64,000 nt of DNA, from positions 1,854,322 through 1,918,321 of the forward strand of contig JAKJHU010000065.1 in assembly GCA_022316685.1 (NCBI GenBank), read 5' to 3'. Under the pieces are notes generated by a model. It saw nothing but the letters and a program-made list of their open reading frames with translations. It was not told where the DNA came from and did no database searches. The number at the start of each line of letters is the position of its first letter. The first letter of the stretch is position 1. This document shows, in pieces, positions 44,601 to 57,200 of this stretch. Both the position numbers and the translations under genes were made by a program. Source of the DNA: Progne subis subis. Lineage: Eukaryota; Chordata; Aves; Passeriformes; Hirundinidae.

Positions 44601-47600
44601 TATAGAACTATGGATGTAAAAATGTAAAACATTAATATTTAATTAATGGCTTAAACTGAGCTCAGCCCAAATGTAAGAGCAGCTCATTTAAATTGACATT
44701 AGGAGATCTAATCTGTCTCATAGGAGTCTGATTCTACCTGACTCCAGATACTTGGAGAGATGGAATATGAGGGGGTGGGTAAGAATTCAGTCATTTCCCA
44801 CTTTTTGACTGCGTAACTGCCAACAGAGCCACCCTCTTTAAGGAGTTAGAGTTGGTCTCTTCCTTGTCTCTGTTACACACCTACACTGATTTCAGGGAGC
44901 TGATGGGCTGGCACTGCCACCAGGCACACTCACTGCAGGTATTAACCCAGCTCATCTCTGTGTGATGTTTTAGGAATACCAGCAGAGGTGGTTCCCTACC
45001 AAGATTCAGGTAAGCACTCCCAGGTCACCTCATCCTGCTGGAATGACTATAACTGCAGTGTCTTCTGACCTGCTGAGACATAAAAAAGTAACCCTCAGGC
45101 TGTAAATCCCTTGGTTTCCAGTTAGCCTGGTGTTGGACGTGGGCATGATGTAGATATTACGTTGCAAGGCTGTGGTAGTGACTGGCTGACAGTGGGTGAT
45201 TTATACGAGGTGTTCTGGCAGATTAACCCATTTTTCTAGGCCTGCCAGGTTCTCACAAGATCAGCTCATAATAGCCATTCTTTAGGGGAAAACCCAGCAG
45301 TTCTGATGGGCAACTCTTCAGTCTTAACCAAAAAAGCTAGAAGCAGCTTTCAGCATTCCCTGAAGCCCTCTATCTCCTGCTGAACAGGGGTGTAAGGCTG
45401 GGAGGGACGTGGAACCTGGTTTCTGCATCAGTGATGCTTGGCTCCTAATGCATTCCTGCCTTAGCTCACAGCATTCCCAGCAGGAGGTGCCAGGTGAAAG
45501 GCAGATGTCAGGCAGCAGAGCAGCAGAGCCAGCCAAGAGACGTGCACAGACAGGCAGTCTGGAGGCAGACTGCCTCCCACCAGACACTGCTGCACAGCCC
45601 CAGAATGTCTGTAAAAAGCCATAGCAGGAAATTGCCAATGGCTTAATTGCATTACTGAGCTCATCCCTCCTGTGCCTGGGCCAAGGCCACAGGATGAGTT
45701 AGGAGAGGCAGAGAGCCCAGTGGAGCAAGCCTTTGGAGAGGATATCTGCTCCACTTGTTCTGTGCAGTGGGGAGGATAGAAATGACAGCATAATCCCTTG
45801 GGGAGGTTTTTGAGTTCCCTCTCCCCAGGGAGGCACACGGAACGCCAGGGCAGAGGGATCCATCGCAGAGCCATATTCTCCCCATGCTGCCTGGTGCAGA
45901 AAGGGTCACAGTACTTTTCCACTTGGTGTTTGGCCTCTCTACCACTCCCCCCAGTGTTGCTGCAGATAGGTGATTACTCGCTGTGCTTTTTGGTGCTGAG
46001 TGTGGTAGGAAGCTCTGTATTTGTATTTTTTTTCCATCAGAAATAACAAAACTATATTGCTTTTCAGAGATTGCCAGAAGAGAAGATTCAGATGCAGATG
46101 GTGAGTACAAATGTGCAAATAGAGGTTTATTTTGTGGATGCTCTTTCAGGTCTGACTTTTGCTTAGTGGTGAAGGCAATACCACCTCCTTGATGCCTAGA
46201 GATTGTCTAATCAAAAAGTAGAAGGTTGAAAACGGGTAATAACATGGAATGCTTTAATGGAAGAAATACTTGCAAGTCATTCCATGATCCCAAGTTGCAG
46301 TGGGACTGTTGCATTTAGGAAGTAGAATAATACAGGACAGACACCTGCCAAGTGTGAATTGATGTTCTGCTAAATTCTTTATCTGTAGATCATTCATACA
46401 ACTGCACAGAGTTGTATCTGTGAGTCAGAATAATGCAATGCTATGTTATTCATAAGAAAATAACTGAGTTTGCCCCCAAACCAGAATCCAGATCAATCCA
46501 GACTGCTCAAAGAGGCAAAAATGTGATACCTGTGTCAGGTGACTCAGAACAGGATTTCTTGGCAAGGTTTAGTTGCTCTGTGGTTGAAAAACACCACAGC
46601 AAAACTCTACAGCTCACATAAGGGACCCTTCCAGTACTCACTTGTTACATCTTTAGAGAAAATTCACTGCCAGGCAGAGGTTGCCCACTGTAGGGGAAAT
46701 CAGCATCTGAAACTTGTGCTGAATCAACTCCCAAAATTTGGATGGAGCAAGTGCCTCAAGCTGCTCAAACCCCCAACAAAGAGAAAAGGAAAAACTGCTG
46801 CTTTGAACCTGTTGTTGGAGAGGTGGTAAAAAGCTCAGCTCTTTCTGGCAATACAGTTGGAGAAAAAAGAGAATTTGGCAACTCTGCTCATGACAAAGAG
46901 CAAAGAGCTCTGTGTTTAAATCTCTAAAATACCTCATTTGTTCTTACGTTGTTTTTTCTCTGTGCCAGTGTAGCTGCAGGAGACTCATTTCAGCAGCAGG
47001 TCTTATTTTGGGAAGTGCAGAAGTACTTGACATCAGGTGTAAGTAGAGGGATGGTTCTTACACCTTCAGTAATGAAGGAGATCTTTTTACTGTAGCTGTA
47101 AAAAGCTGCAAAGCACCCAGGAATCAAACTGAAGCTCCCTTGTACTATGGCTTTACTCCCCCTCTGTCATTCTGAGACTATGGCTTGTCCCCGAAGAGGC
47201 AGAAAAGACCCAGAGTACTTTAAAACAATTCAGCATTGTTAATGCAGCCATCTGGTTATGCTTTTTAAAATTCATTTTAAAACCATGCTCTTTGGAATGA
47301 TTTTAAAATTGCTAATTTCATCTTTCTAAAAGGCTTGCAGACCAACAAACAGTTTTACATATATTCTACTCTGACAATCTATTTCAGATACAAAAAGGGA
47401 AATAAACTTTAAACTCCTCAATTTTAAAGCTCCATGGCAATAAAAGACTTCTCTTTTTTTGTAGCATATGAGAAGGAGAGCACTCCTCCCCCACAATGGA
47501 CAGTACGGTGGATGGGCATACGGAAGGATGGTAATTGATATATTAAATCGAACTGATGTCAAGCCTGTTGAACCTTAGCCAAGAATAAGATCTCTGGTTC

Positions 47601-49214
47601 AAAAAAACCTTTTATTTTTCCAGCATGAGTGCTTTGTTGAAGTGCATTAAGGCTTCATGATGAAAATCATTGAGGCTTCTCACAACCTTGAGCCTAGTGC
47701 CTGAGAAATCTCAGGCAAATTGATTTCATTCCATGAGTGATACTCTGTCCTAAAGGTGAATTTGGAAGGACCATGGCTGCAGTTATGATCTAATCTTCCC
47801 TCTCAATTTCAGATGAATTCTTTCATTTTGTCATTCTTTGCTTTGCAATTGGAGCTTTACTCATTTGCTACTACTACCACCAAGGTAAGGCAAGACTCAA
47901 TAGAAGGATATATTGTTGCACTGTAGAAAAATGAACAAAGCTAACATTTCTTTTGTTGCCTTAGATTGGACTATTTCCCTTGGCATTGGTTTAATCACCT
48001 TTGCTTCCCTGGAAACCACTGGGATATACTTTGGTCTTGGTAAGTGTCCCTCCACCAAGGACAAGATCTCACAGTTGCCAAAGGCCCATAAACCCTCCGG
48101 GTCGAGATTCCCTGATTCCCACCTAACTCCCCCTAACATCTCCCAATTCCAGGGGGGCTGCAGACAAGCAGTTTTAGTGCTGCTGAAGGGAGAGGTTGAC
48201 TCATTTTTCCTTCTCAGTGATCACAAGACCCTGAGTCACCTCTTTCTGCAGCAGTGGCCGAATGCTGGGTTGCCATGACAACACATTATTTTAGCAGCAA
48301 GGCCTGTCTCCAGATCCACCGGAGAAGATGCTGAGCATCCCGGCTGCCATGCATTCCCCTGGGACTGAGGACAAGCTCAGGCCAGAACTTGGATGGCAGC
48401 AGCTACTGAAAATATTAAAACCTGGGCATTTTGGCAGTCCCTAGGGATGGTATAGGAGAGCTGCCCTCAGCAGCAAGTTATGGCTCCCCAACCAAGAACT
48501 TGTCTCCTCTGTAATCTCATGTTAACATGGTGGAAGATTGTGGATGGTTCTCTCATGAGTCAGCCTGATCTTTGTTACTCATGGTATTGCAGATGTGCTT
48601 GTTTAAACAAGTGTCAGTGTTTGGGTTTTGCTCATTTTTCTATTTTTTTTAATGTTTTACGTTGCTTATCTTATACGTTTGTTTCCACACCCAGTGTACC
48701 GAATTCGGAGTGTCCTTGACAGCTTTGTTCCTCTGATTGACAGATTCAGGCCAAGAGGTAACAGTGCTCTTTCTACTGACAGCATCTGTCTTCCCTGGAC
48801 CTTGGTTTGGTCAAGAATTAAGACCGACTCATTTAAATGACAATTTCCAATCTTACTGCCTTAAAAAAAGAAAAAAAAAAAGAATGTTTTACTAGAGTTC
48901 ATTCAGCTGCTTGGGGTTGAAAAGTAACGTCTTGAGTCTTTCCCCGTGGCAGAACATTTTCACATTTCTAATATTCCACCCTGTATGGGGTACTATTTCC
49001 TGACAGTGTCTGCATAAGAATTCTATAACTTAAATAAAAACTCGGGGGATGGAGGGAGGCTTCACTTGTTGGTTCTTCAGGCAGATTCCTGGTTCATGTT
49101 TATCGACACAAAACATGGATACTGAAAAGCTGCTTGGATACAGCACAATCTGACCACATCAGTCCTGATAGCTGTCTTTTTCTTCATCCCACAGGCATGA
49201 GGAAAGCTGCCTAG
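38637..49214 (+). CDS. TMEM40: TMEM40, transmembrane protein 40
   Basis: Coding exons: 38637-38685, 39886-39969, 43461-43568, 44066-44119, 44974-45009, 46068-46100, 47465-47530, 47813-47884, 47965-48039, 48695-48757 and 49195-49214 (stop 49212-49214). All internal exons are phase 1-1. They total 660 bp, 219 residues plus stop, near the roughly 233 of the human protein. The C-terminal half matches the TMEM40 family: DDEFFHFVILCFAIGALLIC (membrane segment 1), DWTISLGIGLITFASLET (segment 2), then GIYFGLVYRIRSVL and a basic end PRGMRKAA. The N-terminal half is acidic and Ser-rich (SPESMDEDTH, AEVVPYQDS), as in mammals. The start ATG is in an exon with a splice acceptor at 38628, so a 5' noncoding exon lies upstream. 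The second exon is the least certain: it is open only if the donor is gtaaaa at 39970. The molecular role of TMEM40 is poorly known. Confidence 0.88.
38808..39418 (-). mobile_element. Solo LTR, 611 bp, copy B, in the first TMEM40 coding intron
   Basis: Reverse complement of the 17342-17952 copy with only a few per cent difference. CTTG flanks both sides (a 4-bp target duplication). It lies antisense to TMEM40. Confidence 0.75.
40587..41340 (-). mobile_element. Nested LTR, 754 bp
   Basis: Read on the minus strand it runs from TGTACTGGATTATG to TTTTCCCTGACA. It includes paired TGATAATGG motifs at about 41130 and 41215. No clear target duplication. Confidence 0.5.
40749..40832. repeat. (AAAAC)n / (CAA)n simple repeat
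   Basis: Tandem AAAAC units followed by CAACAA units, inside the nested LTR. Confidence 0.85.
42600..43230 (-). mobile_element. Possible LTR in a TMEM40 intron
   Basis: TTTATT (AATAAA in reverse) near 42669, CCAAT-type boxes and a GC-rich end at 43080-43160 suggest a minus-strand LTR. I could not define its ends. An open frame on the plus strand (42293-42844) crosses it and is not splice-consistent with TMEM40. Confidence 0.3.
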
Positions 49215-49362
49215 GATTATTTCAGGAGGGCTCCCCAAACCTGGCTGTCCAAATTTCCAGTACTAAAGGAAGTGTTTCATGAGATGAACCTAACAACCAA
49301 ATGGTCAATGTGAAATACTGAAATGTGAAACCTCTGAAAAAAAATCACTTATTTCCCTCCAA

Positions 49363-49368
49363 AATAAA
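49363..49368 (+). promoter_or_regulatory. Candidate TMEM40 poly(A) signal
   Basis: First AATAAA downstream of the stop (about 150 bp). Others occur at about 49888 and 50429, so longer 3' ends are possible. Confidence 0.5.
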
Positions 49369-51194
49369 CCTGAAACTGGGGTATAGGCCCCACTCTGGAT
49401 TTCGAAGCGGAAGCAGAGCTTGGAACACAATGGAGATGTAGCTTTGTGCTCAATTCCATTTGAACAAACACGTTCACCTTCCCTCCCCCAGGCAGCCATG
49501 TGGTGGCAATCTCTCATTCATAACAAATCGCTCCAGTCTGCCTGTGGTGTACCAAAATCAACAGACCAATGTCCCGTGCTGGTTCTGGCTGAGGCTCTGT
49601 CTGTTTCTGTAGGAATTCTGGCCTCCTGCTCCTCCCTGCGGTGCTGCCCAGAGCCGGCAGAGGCCGGCACTGCTCTCCTGGCTGATGGATTCATTGTGGC
49701 AGAACTCGGAGCAGTGGGCGGGCAGTGCTTCCACCCGAGGAGGGCTGGGGAGATGTTACTGGCGCTGACAGAGTGCTGCAGTAATGAGATTATTAACAAC
49801 AGCAGATTTCATCTTTTCTCAGGGGAAAAACAAAGTGCTTGATGTGACTCATCCCCCCCCCCCCGACCTTTTTCTTTCTTCAAGTAAAATAAACACAGAA
49901 CTTTAACATTAGTTTCATTTTATACAATGTGTTATACGTTGCAAGATTGTAGGGCTACTGCAATCATAGGAAGACTGCAGCACGAGGGGGTACCTTTAAA
50001 TTTTCAGTAAAAACGTAAAGTCTTCATACCCACAGAATGATGAAGGCAAGCAGCTGAACAGAAAAGGCCATAAACATGGACTTATAAGGAAATGTAAATC
50101 TGAAAGCTGTAAGCCCGAACAGCTCAGGGTTTTACAGGAACAATTTCAAGCCTTGCTCAGAAAATTAGAAAGCTTACTTTCTGTAGTAAGTAATTTGAAA
50201 CACCAGTGCTGGTCGCTCTTGACTGCAGTTCCAGCTGCACTGCCAGAAACACCAACAGTTGCACTCAGGCCTGCACCAGCACAGCACAGCTGCCACCCAG
50301 TGTCCCAAGGGCTAAACTGTGCAAGAAGGATGAATACAAGTTATTTCATAGTATTTATATGCTCATTTACGTGTCTTTGTAGAAATATTCCACCATCCCA
50401 ACTACTGTATATTTTGTGTTAGTCTGCAAATAAAGTCTTGCCCAGACCACTGTAGCCATGCTAGTGGCAAATGGGTTTTAGGTGAACTGAAAATTACACA
50501 GAGTCACCCTGCTCTGATGAAAAGGGCTTTTTTGTTGTCTTCTGCTCTCTAATGACTTTCTGAAAGGCAATTTATGGAACAGTCAGGATGAGAAACATGT
50601 TTCAATACTTAATGTTTTAAATTTGGTACTCTGCAGTAAACATAAATGTTTAATTTTAACAGAAACTAGTTAAGGGAAAAATAAGCAAAACATTTTAAAG
50701 CAGGAAAACATTTAAAAAGTCACCAAGTGCATCCCACCATGCAAGATGAACAGCTCAGCCACTTAAGAGCAAGTCCCATGAGAAAAGTCAGTTCTCAAAA
50801 AAGAAAGCAATTTACACTCTGAGCTGTGTATTTCCTGCTCTTCTTCCAGATCCTTTAGTCCAGCTCAGCATTACCCTTGCTGCAGTATCAGCCAAGCACT
50901 CAAAACTACAAGTTCCTATGAAGAGTTTCAACTTCCTTCACTCGTGCTGTCTTCACTACCATTCAGCATGTCCTACCTGAGCCCAGGGCTCTGCTGGGCC
51001 CCACCTCCCCACTGCTTCCCCAGGACCTGGAACATCTCCTTCCATTTCCGCATCACTCAGCACATTGGGTGGTACTTGCTCCTCGCCTCTGGTTTTAAAG
51101 GCTGGGGGCAATGCAGAGAAGAGGGACTCTAAACACCAAACCCCATGGAGAAAAGAAGAGATTAAATCCCAGGAGGTTTTTTTAAGCTGGTATT
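49369..51194. other. Spacer between TMEM40 and TKT
   Basis: The two genes converge here. It contains a poly-C run at 49851-49863 and alternative AATAAA signals for TMEM40. No coding exon was recognised. Confidence 0.55.
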
Positions 51195-51200
51195 TTTATT
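51195..51200 (-). promoter_or_regulatory. TKT: TKT poly(A) signal
   Basis: TTTATT on the plus strand, i.e. AATAAA for TKT, 84 bp beyond the stop codon. It gives a short 3' untranslated region. Confidence 0.75.
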
Positions 51201-51283
51201 AGAACTCTCTACATAAAGCACCTTTGCCTGCCTTAACCTCTCCGAACGCAGCTCTTCCGATACGCAGCGTGAGATGCTTTGAA

Positions 51284-54200
51284 CTACTCGGCGTTCCTGG
51301 ATTTGGACACGGCTGCCCTCACCGCCTGCATGATGGCATCCTTGTCAATGCCAAACATCCTCAGCAGCTCAGCTGGCTTCCCGCTGCGGGGCACGTGGGA
51401 CACGGCCAGGCGAGTGACGGTGACCCCGGGCTCGCCCATGGCAGCGGCACACACGGCTTCGCCGATGCCACCTGTGGAGAGAGGGCAGGCACAGCAGTGA
51501 TCCAGTGTCCGGGCAGGAGCATCCACACTGTGTGTGTCTGAGCAAAGGGGCCTGCGACTTACAGCCTCCATCCCCAGCCTCAGGAAAACGCCAATCACAC
51601 ACGTCTGAGTGGGCCAACTGTGAAATGAAAATCCTGTCCTGTAGCAAAGGCATTCTGAGGACAAGCAGGCTGCAATTTCTGAAGTACCCAGCCATTAGCA
51701 GCAGGACACACCTGCCTCTCAAGGGCACAGGACTGTCAGCAAGCTCTCGCCACCTCAGCATCAGCCACCAGGAACCAGCTTTAAAAATACACTTTCACTG
51801 AAGAGCATTTACAAGTGTACTTAACATGCTGAAATTCCAACCAATCTCAGCAGCACTTCAGAGCTCCATCCTTACAGTGCCTGTACGTGCTGCTGGGCAC
51901 CTCTCTGGGTTATGTAATGTATTCACAACCTCTGCTCAGAGCTCAGCTCTGACTCACTCTCAGTCACAGGGACAAAGGATGCAAAGGGAACTGCATGGAG
52001 GCTGGAGAGACACTGGAAACAGAAGTACTAGGGAAGAATGAAACAGACTTGTGTCAAAAGCATGTGCTGTGAAATCTGGTAGAAGAGGCATCTTAGTGCT
52101 ACCCTTCAGCCAGTGTATGCAGGATCACAGGGCTGCCCACAGCCTCAGGCATGGTGGGATTTAACCAAACGGAGCCTGCGGCCAGAGGCAGCTCTGTGGG
52201 TGCAGCCGGTGAGATCAGCGTGATGGGGCCTGCAGTGCACTCAGGGATCTGCTGCAGACACCTGCCCTGCCTGCACCACAGAGCACTGTGCCAGCACAAA
52301 GCCCCTCTTCAGCACCTCACACTTAAGACTCTGCAGTGATGCAAACCTGCAGTAAAGTACTTGACCAGAGCTGAACACTAAGCTAGAAATTATTCAGTGA
52401 TCTATCACCATCCATAGTCTGGGACAACAGCATGGTGTATCCAGCATTTACAGTAGAACCAGCTCACTTCAGGTACTTGGCAAGGGTGATGCTCAAATTA
52501 GGATAATATTCTCGTAACTGTATCTACTAATTTCTGTTGGTGGATATCTATGACGTGGAGAAGAAAAAAGGAGGAATTTATCCCAGAGTAACTGTGGGAA
52601 AACTGTGGAAACTGCCCAAACCATCTTATTTCAAGCAACCTGGAGCTAAGCTTTTGAACACATGGAATACTTAAACCTGCAGAGCAATGATCTCTCTTGC
52701 AATTTCACACCTGCAGAGCAGCTGCTGTGCAGCCTTTCAGAGAACACTCTGAGCAGAACCCCTGCAGCACAGCAGGAATTTATAATTTCACTGGACACAA
52801 ATGAAGACCAAGCACACAAAGGGCACACAAAGTCAAGTTAATCAGAAAGGCAGTGCTGATTACCCCTTACATGTTAGGAACCTTTCAACCTTAGTGTCAC
52901 TTTATAATCCTAACAGCACCAAAAAATCTGAAATCTCTCTCTTGCTTTAATGGGATGACAGCATCAGGTCCCATACTCCTCTGTCAGGTCAGAAGCCCTC
53001 TGAGGTCTGTGACCTCCCAGACCATGCTCACCTTCATGGTAGTGGTCCTCAACAGTGATGATTCTGCCTTTGGTTGCTCTTGCATTTTCAAGTATTGTCT
53101 TCTTATCCAGGGGCTTTATAGTAAAGGGATCAATCACACGGATGTAGATCTTTTCTGCATAAATTAATGAAAATGATTTGCAACAATGAATTGCAACATG
53201 CAAGACAATGTCAGTGGTACAGGCAATGGCTGTGATCTCCTAGACTATAATGAGAACTGCCCACACGAACTCCCAGGTACCTGTACCTATGGGTCATCTA
53301 CCACAGAACCCAGGCAACCCTAATTTTTATATATATTCTTTCTCTATGCACCTTGTGGAATAGTGATATCCATTTATTCACATGGATGGAGGGGGCTTGG
53401 ATGAGTGACTCAAGGTTACCAGGAGCACCCATCAGCAAAGCAGCCCTATAACTGGCTTTTCCCAGGTAAAAGAAAATCCAGTCACCAGAAAATCCTCCTT
53501 ACTCAGGCTGTCAACTGTAATTTTTTTCCCAGACCTTTATTGTCAAACCAAGTACAATTTCCACCTGATTCTTTGGTGTGTAGGCATTCTGAATTCTTTC
53601 TTCACTGCAGGCTGTCACCTCGCAAGTGCGCCTGTCTGAGCTGCCCAGCCCTACCAGGGCACCCTTAAGGCTGGTTGGCACCAAACCCAGATCTGCCCTG
53701 CCCTCATAGGGCAGGCCCAGATGGCCCATTAAAGCTGGACACAAATGGCAATTGTTTATAAAGAATAGCAATTATGTGAGGTTGTCTCTAATGCTGGCTG
53801 GCTGAACACTGGGCTGACTCCTACGTATGAAGAGACCCTATGTCAGCTTTGTGACTGAAGGCTCTTTAGTGGCCAATACATTTTGGGTGAGACCCTGCCT
53901 CTGCGCTATGGGATTATCTCTCCCATGAGGTGATTACTCAAACTTTGAGATCAGCAGAGCATTGTAAAACACGATAAATATAGAAAAATAAAAATGGTTC
54001 TGAAAATACACCTTTCAAAGTATCCTAAGCCTGGTGACTCAAGGTCATGACAAAGTATCAGTCCACCCAGATGCTGCACACAAAGCTCCCCATAAGCCAC
54101 AGGCAGCATTACTGTATTATCTACTGCTATTTGTAATCTCTTCCTGGGCAGAGGCCCCTGACTCACAGACGGGTTTTTGATGGTTTCTTTCTCTTATTTC

Positions 54201-57200
54201 ATTGAAGGATTACCATTGCTGTGAGATGTCAGTGATTTGAGCACTCCACAGATCTGTGCCCCTCCCATGCTAGTTCAGAGCTGCTGCACTCAAAGGAACC
54301 CAGGTCAGCAGTGAGCCCAGGACAGGTGCCCACAGGCACACACAGGTGACGAGCTGTGGTTTGGGACCTGGGCCAGCCAGACCAGGTGCCACTCCTGCTT
54401 CTCACACATTGTCCCCAAGCCTCTGCCCACAGGGCACTACCACAGATCAGCAATTCTAAGGAGACCTTGATATGATCTGTGGTCAATTCTCATGGCTACT
54501 AATGCTGCTAAGCCAGCTAAAACCTCCTCCACTGGGGAAGACTGGCAGCTGCATGCTGTGTTGTACTGTATCAGCTAGGAAGTGCCTGACTAACTGTCTG
54601 AACAGTGTAATTAATGTTTACCAGTACAAAGGGTGAGCAGTTGTGCTGACAGATATTGATTTTTTTTCTGTGTTACATGACAAAAAGGAACAAAGCCCCA
54701 CCTTTTCTCAGCTGCTCTGCTGCAGCCAGTGCTTCGTGCAGAGTGACTCCTGCTCCAATCACAGTCACTTGATCATCCTTGCTCTTCAAAATCACCTACA
54801 AGAAAATATGTCCGTGTGTTTTTAACACTTATCTTACTGGGTTTTTTTTTTACATTTCTAGATATTTTAATTAAAAGATCAAATCTTTGCAATACTTTAG
54901 AGGGAAAAGGGCTTTTACAAAAGGAACGCTGCATATTTTTTTGGATTCTATTTATTTGTGCAGTATTTACCTTTGCCTGTCCAATATGGAAGTCCTCATT
55001 GTTGTTGTAAATGACAGGGTTTTCAGGACGACTGGTTCTGATGAAACAAATGCCCTGTTTCCGAGGTAAACATGTTAGAAGTTAAGAAAACAGAGAAGTG
55101 TTGATATTCTAGTTGATAAATCCTATGAAAAGAAATACAGCAAAACGATTTTTTCTATTTGCCTGGTGTTCACACTCCTATGTTGCCTCTGGTTCTTATA
55201 AGTAAATTCTGCCCCACCAATTCCCATTAGTCCTTTGTGGCAGCTGCTTGCTGCAAACAGTACAAAACATTTCACCTCCTCTTAAAGCACACTGATAAAT
55301 TACAATTTCCTTTCTGATACCAAGATACTTATTCCTCTTCTGTTCCCTTGTGGAAATGGAGAATCCTACTTGAGTTAATTAGACTCTTAGAACCATACCA
55401 TACATGTGCAACTTTTACTCTGTTAATTTCAAATTGGAGAAGAATGCTGGGCTCAAAGCAAGGAAAAAGGCTTTCCATCAGTTAAAGTTCAGATGCTCTT
55501 CCAGAAGAAGCAGCAAACTTGTACTTCAATCTCTTCTTCCCACTCCTTTCCCCACCTCCCATCTTTTTTTCCACAAACCACTCATCACATTTGTTACACA
55601 CCAAATTTCCACACTGTTTCACTGAAAACCTGTAGTAGCAAGATTGATTTTTTTTCACATCATTTGCTCCTTTCTCAAGAAAAAACTTCTATGGCAGTGA
55701 AGGAAAATACTGATCAAGGAGATGATCAAAATCCTAAATACAGAAATTTATCTTTCCATATCCAGCTTCAAGTTTGACCCCAGAGATAAGGTACTAGGAG
55801 AGCACTTTTAGGTTTACTAAACACCTAAGGGAGTTATACTTACTCTTACTCTAATTCAATAGATTCAAACTGCATTTGTGTAATCATTTACAGCCCCCCA
55901 AATCTGGCCCACAGCATTCCAAACTGCTCATTCTGCCCTAGCCTGGGCAGAATGTCTGCAACCTTTCCTTGATAAGAAAACATTCCACTGCCCCACTGGA
56001 GCCTTGGGAAGAATTTACGTGGGGAGAGACACGCAAGAAACATGCCAGAAGCAGCAAGAGTAGTACAAAAGACAGAATTATTCTCTGGCTCAGAAATACT
56101 GTGATGCAAACCTTGGTGTTGGCAGCTATTTCCACTGCTTTTTCAGTGGCTACAGCATCACTGGGGTAAAACACAGTGGAGTTGGGAATAGCCCGGAACA
56201 TGCAGAGATCCTCCAGTCCCATCTGAGATGGCCCATCCTCACCTGAAAGAATTAAAGCAGCCTTACCAAAGAGCAAGTGCACATTTTTGACAATCACTCA
56301 ATATAGAAGTGATGTTCAACGTAAACCAGGCAAAAAAGGAGAAAAGGATAAAATCAGGCACACACACGACATGCAAGTCTACCTGCTTGAGAAAAGAATC
56401 ATCTTCTCCTTAAACTTGGAACCATCTAAACAGTAAATAAGGATAGAAAGAGACTAAAAAGAAAGAGAACTGGGATTAAAAAGAAAAAATAGGAAATAAA
56501 GTATAACAACAAAACAACACAAAAAGAATGCAACCAAATAGGAAGAAGGGTACAGATACAGAACGAGGGTCACAAGATATATGAACATCTTCAGATTTAC
56601 ATGTGCTGAGGCAAATTTTTCATTTGCAATAAGTGTTCCTCCAGATTTAAACTGCTGGAAATGTGAAAGGAGAATTGCATGTGTCCCATCAGAAATGGAG
56701 AGTGCAATCGGTACAACTACTCTCAAGTTCTTAGGCTGATTTCAAGATTAAATGAAGGGTATGTATGTATCTTTTAATACTGTGAAAAGGTCATTTCAGG
56801 AGCAATAGGGCATCCGTGTTGTTGGTTTAACAACTCAAGCGCCTCATGGCATAAACTGCAGATCTATGAAAAAGGATCGTTAGCCAGGACACGTGCTGGG
56901 TGCCATGGTTTTCCACGGTTAAAGAAACAACCACCACAACACCCCCCGCCCCCAGTGACCTTACGTAAGGGAGCTTTGGGAATGGCACTGCTCCAAACCA
57001 GCCATGCACAGAGCTCTGAACCAACTCATGTCACAGCCTGCAGCAGCAGGGCAAAGAGCCTTCCCACATGCACCCGCTACCTGTTATTCAAGAAGGACGA
57101 GTTCACGAGGAAGGAGGAGAATATTTTCCTAAGAGCAGCACAAAATTCTGAAGAACTTTAAACACATTAAAGAGATCAATCATTGAACTCTGCCACTGCA

